Positions 59,565-64,000 of a DNA stretch of 64,000 nucleotides are shown piece after piece; positions within the stretch are counted from its first letter, which is position 1; the number at the start of each line of letters is the position of its first letter. The translations under genes and the position numbers were made by a program. Under the pieces are notes generated by a model, which was not told the DNA's origin, did no database searches, and saw nothing but the letters and a program-made list of their open reading frames with translations. This DNA is from Apodemus sylvaticus (Eukaryota > Chordata > Mammalia > Rodentia > Muridae): assembly GCF_947179515.1 (NCBI RefSeq), contig NC_067472.1, positions 168,207,275 to 168,271,274 of the forward strand, in the 5' to 3' direction.

Positions 59565-59785
59565 TTCAGGAAAGGGTTCATAGGGCCAACAGTCCATGTG
59601 CTAGACTCAGCAGAGCTGTAACTGCCAGGCTAGGAAGAGCAGCTGGATGGTAGCTTGCTGGGTTAGGAAGGGCCACACCTACTCCCACAAGTCCACACCT
59701 CCTAATAGTGCCACTCCCTGGTGACCAAGGGTTCAAATATGTAAGCCTATGAGGGCCATTCCTGTTCAGACCAGCGCAGTTCCCT
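59565..59785 (+). mobile_element. Rodent interspersed repeat, 3' part
   Basis: 'gggccacacctactcccaca', 'ccacacctcctaatagtgcc' and 'gagggccattcctgttcaga' are the 3' end of the class seen at 13500 and 55145. The 5' end is absent. Confidence 0.7.
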
Positions 59786-61267
59786 CTCCTAGGAGGCCTG
59801 GAAGTGAGATGTCTGTGTATCTGCCTCAGTGTCTACCAGCAGGCTGAACCTAGGAATTCATCCCTGCAGAGCCCCATATGTTTGTGGTCTTCTGACATTT
59901 CCCCCGTCATCTCTGCTGTTTCTTAACTGACACGGGAAGCCATATGTTTCGTGTAGGGCCAGATGAAGCTTTGATACCAAACATAGTATCTTTGTCTTGG
60001 ATTTAATATGCATTACTTGGTGTTTTGTTTCTTAAGCAGAGTTTTTCTTTGTTGAAATAAACACAGATCAAGAATTTACATGGCGCACATGGCTATGCAT
60101 ATTTACTGCAGAGAATCTGTTAATAATCTATGCCTCATCGGATGTTAGGATAATGAAGGCAGCGCTTGGTAGAAGCGAATGGATTTGGCAACATCTCTCT
60201 TATCTGGGGAACGAAAGGCCATTGCTCCTTTTCCAAACCTCATTTTCTTCTGTCATCTGCAGCACTGGCTAGCTTCCCACATGGTGCTGGGGAACCGAAT
60301 GCATCTCTGGCTCCTAACGGCATTTTACAATTTTCTCCTCTCTCCCTTTCTTCTATCACACAGACACACTCGCCTTGGACTATCAGGATTGCTCCTTTGG
60401 GTAAAGGAGGACTCCTTCTGTTACCAGGAGGGGCAAACGAGGAACCAGCATAGAGTTGGAGGGAAAGCCCTAGGAGACGTGAGGAGTGCAACTTCACTCA
60501 GGATACAAGGCCCCTGGATTGCATAGGAGGCAGGAGAGTGGAGATAGAGGGTGGTGGGACTGGGAGAGTGGGTGAGCCACCAGCAAGGTTGGCCTTTACC
60601 CATGATGATGTCATCTCTGTGCAAGAATGTCACAGGCCCCAGACTGTCCTCCGGTTCTGGCTCTGTTCTTCTCTACTTGCTTGCTCTTGGGGGGTCTTTT
60701 AGCGTCTCCAAACCTCGAGTCCCACTTCTGTGAATGTATGAAGACCCGTGCTTCTTTTCTTTTTTCTTTTTAAAAATTTCTATATGTGCATACATACATG
60801 TTTGTGAGAGTGTGGTTTCATGTGTGCTATGGTGTGTGTGTGTGCGCGCATGTGAGTGTGAGTGTGTGTGTGTATGTGCACTCACTGGTCACAGAATAAT
60901 CTCAGGTGGTCCTTGTCATCTACCTTGTTTGAGAAAGAGCACCTTGTTTGCTGCTGTGTATGCCTAGCCTGTGGGCTTCTGAGCATTCTCCTGTCTCTGC
61001 CTCTTACCTCTCCAACGGCGGGCTGGGATTAGAAATGGGGACTACCTCATCTGGCTCTGCGCAGGTCCTGGGGATCTGAACTAAGCTCCTCCTAAGGTTA
61101 CAAGGCAAGGGGTCTGAGCTGCTCCTCCCTCCCCCTCAAGGCCAATGCTCATGTCCTTGATTGGAACATAACGACGTAAGCAGTCACAATTTTCCTAGTA
61201 ACCGTTGTTCACCCTGGAGAGCACATCTGGAGAGCATAGCCTTCATTCAGATCTTGTTTGTTTGCAG

Positions 61268-61434
61268 AAACTGGCAAGGTGTTTACCTGGGGTCGAGCAG
61301 ACTATGGTCAGCTGGGGAGGAGGTTGGAGTCTCCTGAAGCTCAGAAACCTGTAGAGCAAGACTCATCGCTCCCCTTCCAGAGGCCGCAGGACAGTGTGCC
61401 TTCGCCTCTGCATTGCCTGACAGGAGCAGCAGAG
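61268..61434 (+). CDS. Sergef: Sergef exon 9, residues 282-337 (RCC1 repeat 6, first part)
   Basis: This 167-bp exon runs from acceptor 'tcttgtttgtttgcag|AA' to donor 'GAG|gtaagt'. It encodes (E)TGKVFTWGRADYGQLGRRLE and ends SPLHCLTGAAE. The first half is an RCC1 blade (W-G-R-A-D-Y-G-Q-L-G). The second half, rich in E, Q, S and P, is a less conserved loop, and the closing strand should be in the next exon outside the window. It ends in phase 0. Confidence 0.96.
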
Positions 61435-62619
61435 GTAAGTGGAGACTTCCTGCGGAGGCCGTGTGCTGCCTTCCCGGCCTCACAGAGGAGGCTTTCTGTG
61501 GTGAAGTATTTCCTGAGGGCTTCCTATATGCCAGTCTGAGTCATGATATGTTTATACAGGAGTCTGAAGGGATCCTTGCTCACAAGAAGCTAATGGTTTA
61601 CTATGATAGAGAAGTTGGTTCTTGGTTACCCACCTGTCCTTTAGCCTAAGGCAGACTGTAACTCATTTGGGGAGGTCCACTGGCAGGACTGAGGGCTTGA
61701 GCTCAGATGGTGGAAAGATTGGCTTGGGTTTTGAGAATGGCATGACTTTGAGGTATGCCGTGAGGGATGGATGGGACTGAAGCATTTGGAGGACACAGGA
61801 GGACGTCCAGGAACAACGTAACAACTTCAACAGAGTCATACCAAGTGAGGATGTGTGGAAAACATAACAGTTAAATTGACTGGGGCATGGAGCCCTCATG
61901 AGGTAATAATGTGGGGGATGGGGGCGGCTGTAACTCAACCTAGGAGGCGTTTAATACTGAGCTAAGCATTCTGCACCCTTGTTGATATTTTCCAGTGAAG
62001 AAACCATTGTGGCCCACTTGCTTATTCAAGTCCCTTTGGTTCTTTGAAATGGCCTGAAGTTTAAGGCAGGAATCTTAATTTCTCCGGGGGGTATGTTTCT
62101 GTCACTGAATTTTACTTCACTGAGTCTTTTCGTTTCTTCTTAAAGAAAGGCTAGGGGTTTTAGAAGAACGGGCAGCAGGAGCCGTGTCTCTGGACTGGAG
62201 TTAGTTTAATGAAGGAATTCAGTCTTCATTCAGAGTCTGTCAGAAAAAAATTAATAAGCTTGTAAGACTTCTGTAATTAGCAAGAGGCTAATTACAAGCC
62301 TCTCCACACCTGGAGGGCTTCCCTTCCCCAGGGCCACCTGGCTACCTCCTTCCTGGTTCGCAGGATGTTTCCGGTTCATGTCCTAATCCTCATTCTCCTG
62401 AGCCCTTCTTCCTCTGTGCCGCGAGGCAGTATGTCCGCAGCATGAGAATAAGCCGCTTCCACCTCCCGCCCCAGCCCCAGCACGCTCTTCCCGCATACAC
62501 AGGAGCGCATACTTGTCAAAGGTCAGAGGTAGTAGTTGTGATTTGTTTCAGCCTTTGTTTATTACAAGTGCTGTTTTATTTCCTCTTGGTCTTAAAATAA
62601 CCATGTAAAATGACTGCGG

Positions 62620-62830
62620 AGCCAGCAGAGATGGCTCTGCGGGTAAAAAAGCCTGCCACCAAGCCTGTGCCACCAAGCCTGTGCCACCAAGCCTGTGCCA
62701 CCAAGCCTGTTGACTTGAGTTTTATCCCTGGGACCAACAGAATGGAAGGAGAGACCCGACTCCCTTAAGTTGTCCTCCAACTTCCATCATGTGCTCTGAC
62801 ACGTGTGTGACCATGCATGTCTTTATTTGT
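62620..62830 (+). mobile_element. Diverged rodent SINE with internal 14-bp tandem repeat
   Basis: The head 'gcagagatggctctgcgggt' and body 'gttttatccctgggaccaac' and 'aagttgtcctccaacttcca' are those of a B4/B3-like SINE. Within it, 62655-62710 is four exact copies of the 14-bp unit gccaccaagcctgt. Confidence 0.65.
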
Positions 62831-63394
62831 TTGTATCACTGCCACTGAATTAAGCAACCAGAGCCCATCCAGCTGCTTCTTTTAGACTCTTGGCGATGAG
62901 TTCAAGGGTAGCAGCCATGAGAGTCTTTATGATGTCTACTGTATTCCTCTTGGTTCTATTTGGCTCTGCTAATGCACGATTGAAGGAATGGAGTATTAAT
63001 CCCTTCTGTGTAGTGAGATCAGTTGTAGAGAGCCTGATGTAATTGTGTAATAGTGTAATTGTCTTTAGCATTCCCGTCCTTTCTGTGCCATTTGAAACTT
63101 TGGGTGGCATTGCAGCAGAGACACAGGAGCCTGGTCCATTGCTCTGTCTCTGGTTCTGTTGGCAAGATATGGGTCATAATTCCTTAGGGAGACTTGGCAT
63201 ATTACACGGGGAGGTGGTGAGGATAGCGGAGAGCATACATACTTCTCTGGGGGGCAGCGGGATTTGGTAGCAGTTGGTTACATTGACTTCTGCAAGAAGC
63301 ATTCAGTGATCTGTGTTGGCCCAGCGTGCCACACTGCTGCAGGCACAGACAGTACACACATGTGTCCTGTGAACCTGCTCCGACATGACCGGGT

Positions 63395-63620
63395 GCAAGT
63401 ACTAGGCTTGAACCCAGGGCCTTGTGCGTGCACATGCTAGGCAGGTACTCTACGGGGAGCTCTGTTTTGCACTTTTTATTTTGATAGGTTCTCACTGAAT
63501 TTCCCTGAATGGCCTTGAATTCTCTCTGTGACCTAGACAGGCCTTGAATTCATGAACCTCCTGCCTTGGCCTTAAGGAGCTGAGAATACAGGCCTGCCCC
63601 ACCACGCCCAACAGATGAGG
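63395..63620 (-). mobile_element. ID-B1 composite SINE, reverse
   Basis: A reversed ID-like part ('ggcttgaacccagggccttg', 'tgctaggcaggtactctacg') and a B1-like part ('ttgaattcatgaacctcctg', 'gagaatacaggcctgcccca') lie together with an intervening T-rich link. Confidence 0.75.
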
Positions 63621-64000
63621 AGTGGGCTTGGAACCACCTCCTCCCAGTAGCTGCATTTGGAGCGCTCCTCCTTCCCTGCTCCAGCCTCTGGGGCTGACGT
63701 GCATCCTCGGGTGTCTCCGCATGTTCAGACTCCAGGCTGCCATGTGCTAGTACACTGTACACTGTGTTGGGTGTAGTTTGCTGTCGATGCCCGATGCCCG
63801 AGTCTGCCTTCTTCAGCATCTGTTTGTCAGAGGCCCGGGAAGAGCAAGGCTGGCAGGCTGCCACTAGCTTATAAGTTTGGGGTGAACTTGCCTTGGAGAA
63901 GACAAAAGCCATACTAAGGTAGATGCCACTAGACAGGGGCTGGGACTAGGTGGGGATACAGGACGTGTGGAGAGGCACGGACACCCTGGAGTAAGCTGAC

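Larger units (their letters stand above)
37951..61267 (+). other. Sergef: Sergef intron 8 (23.3 kb)
   Basis: This is the largest intron in the window. Recognisable content: CATC-type repeat (38990), poly-T (39499), reverse SINEs at 41440, 42490, 48680, 52235, 53850, 56885 and 57935, B1 (44499), B4 (58960), ancient and rodent repeats (47355, 55145, 56145, 59565), a hexamer G-tract (53613), pyrimidine and purine tracts (54466, 54719) and an A-rich tract (58140). The stretches 38200-38980, 39530-41430, 42690-44240, 44840-46660, 49000-52230, 52420-53600, 57030-57900 and 59790-61260 hold no gene or repeat that I recognise. No RCC1-coding exon was found inside it. Confidence 0.8.
15140..64000 (+). 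other. Sergef: Sergef gene (DelGEF), 5' nine coding exons; 3' end beyond the window
   Basis: Secretion-regulating guanine nucleotide exchange factor is an RCC1-like protein that binds the exocyst subunit Sec5/EXOC2 and has been linked to control of proteoglycan secretion. Nine exons join in frame (60+136+156+95+61+114+63+159+167 = 1,011 bp, 337 codons) with consensus GT/AG boundaries and no stop. The product is a series of RCC1 repeats (blade motif W/C-G-x-N-x-x-G-Q-L-G). The human protein is about 458 residues, so roughly 120 C-terminal residues, including the last propeller repeats, should lie downstream. No such exon was seen between 61435 and 64000. The position downstream of Tph1 on the same strand fits the known mammalian gene order. 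Confidence 0.95.
61435..64000 (+). other. Sergef: Sergef intron 9, 5' part
   Basis: This intronic sequence runs to the window end. It contains a SINE with a 14-bp tandem expansion (62620-62830), a paired TAATTA inverted element (62274-62302) and a reverse ID-B1 composite (63395-63620). The stretch 61440-62200 holds nothing I recognise. I found no exon matching the expected next Sergef segment (S-C-G-S-E-H-N-L-A type). Confidence 0.75.

Overview
This is mammalian nuclear DNA from a murine rodent. Short exons with consensus GT/AG boundaries sit in long introns full of rodent SINEs: B1 with the mouse-type 'tttctgagttcgaggc' core, B2/B3, B4 and ID-B1 composites. Old antisense L1 fragments and many CA/TG microsatellites are also present. 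No intact free ID (BC1-type) element of the kind common in rat was seen. Several TPH1 residues differ from the house-mouse protein as I remember it, so the source may be a murine other than Mus musculus. I could not check this.

The window holds parts of two neighbouring genes, both on the + strand. (1) Positions 1 to about 10,100 carry the 3' part of Tph1 (tryptophan hydroxylase 1). Five coding exons (2346-2481, 3176-3302, 4892-4987, 5654-5787, 7483-7657) encode residues 223-444 in human numbering. They include the Fe(II) ligands His272, His277 and Glu317, and end at a TGA followed by a probable long 3'UTR with two candidate poly(A) signals. (2) From a CpG-rich promoter near 15.05-15.2 kb, Sergef (secretion-regulating guanine nucleotide exchange factor, also DelGEF) runs to the end of the window. 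Nine coding exons join in frame without a break (1,011 bp, 337 codons) and encode RCC1-type beta-propeller repeats. The last part of the protein lies beyond 64,000. The order Tph1-Sergef, both on the same strand, matches the known TPH1/SERGEF neighbourhood of mammals.

Region by region: 1-7.5 kb is Tph1 exons and introns with one L1 fragment and SINEs. 7.5-10.1 kb is the terminal exon. 10.1-15.0 kb is intergenic and contains a GC-rich, internally reiterated retroelement-like unit at 11.3-12.2 kb. 15.0-64 kb is Sergef, with introns 1 (4.4 kb), 4 (5.7 kb), 5 (3.1 kb), 6 (2.8 kb), 7 (3.6 kb) and 8 (23.3 kb) made mostly of repeats and unremarkable sequence.

The two genes are not an operon and have unrelated roles: serotonin/melatonin synthesis for Tph1 and secretion control for Sergef. 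No bacterial-style system, CRISPR array, RNA gene or obvious undescribed system was found. The observations most worth a second look are an exact 38-bp copy of the interior of Sergef exon 7 lying 574 bp upstream of it in intron 6, a long TG tract just upstream of the weak-looking acceptor of the last Tph1 exon, a CA-rich minisatellite just upstream of Sergef exon 5, and a perfect hairpin in the probable Tph1 3'UTR.
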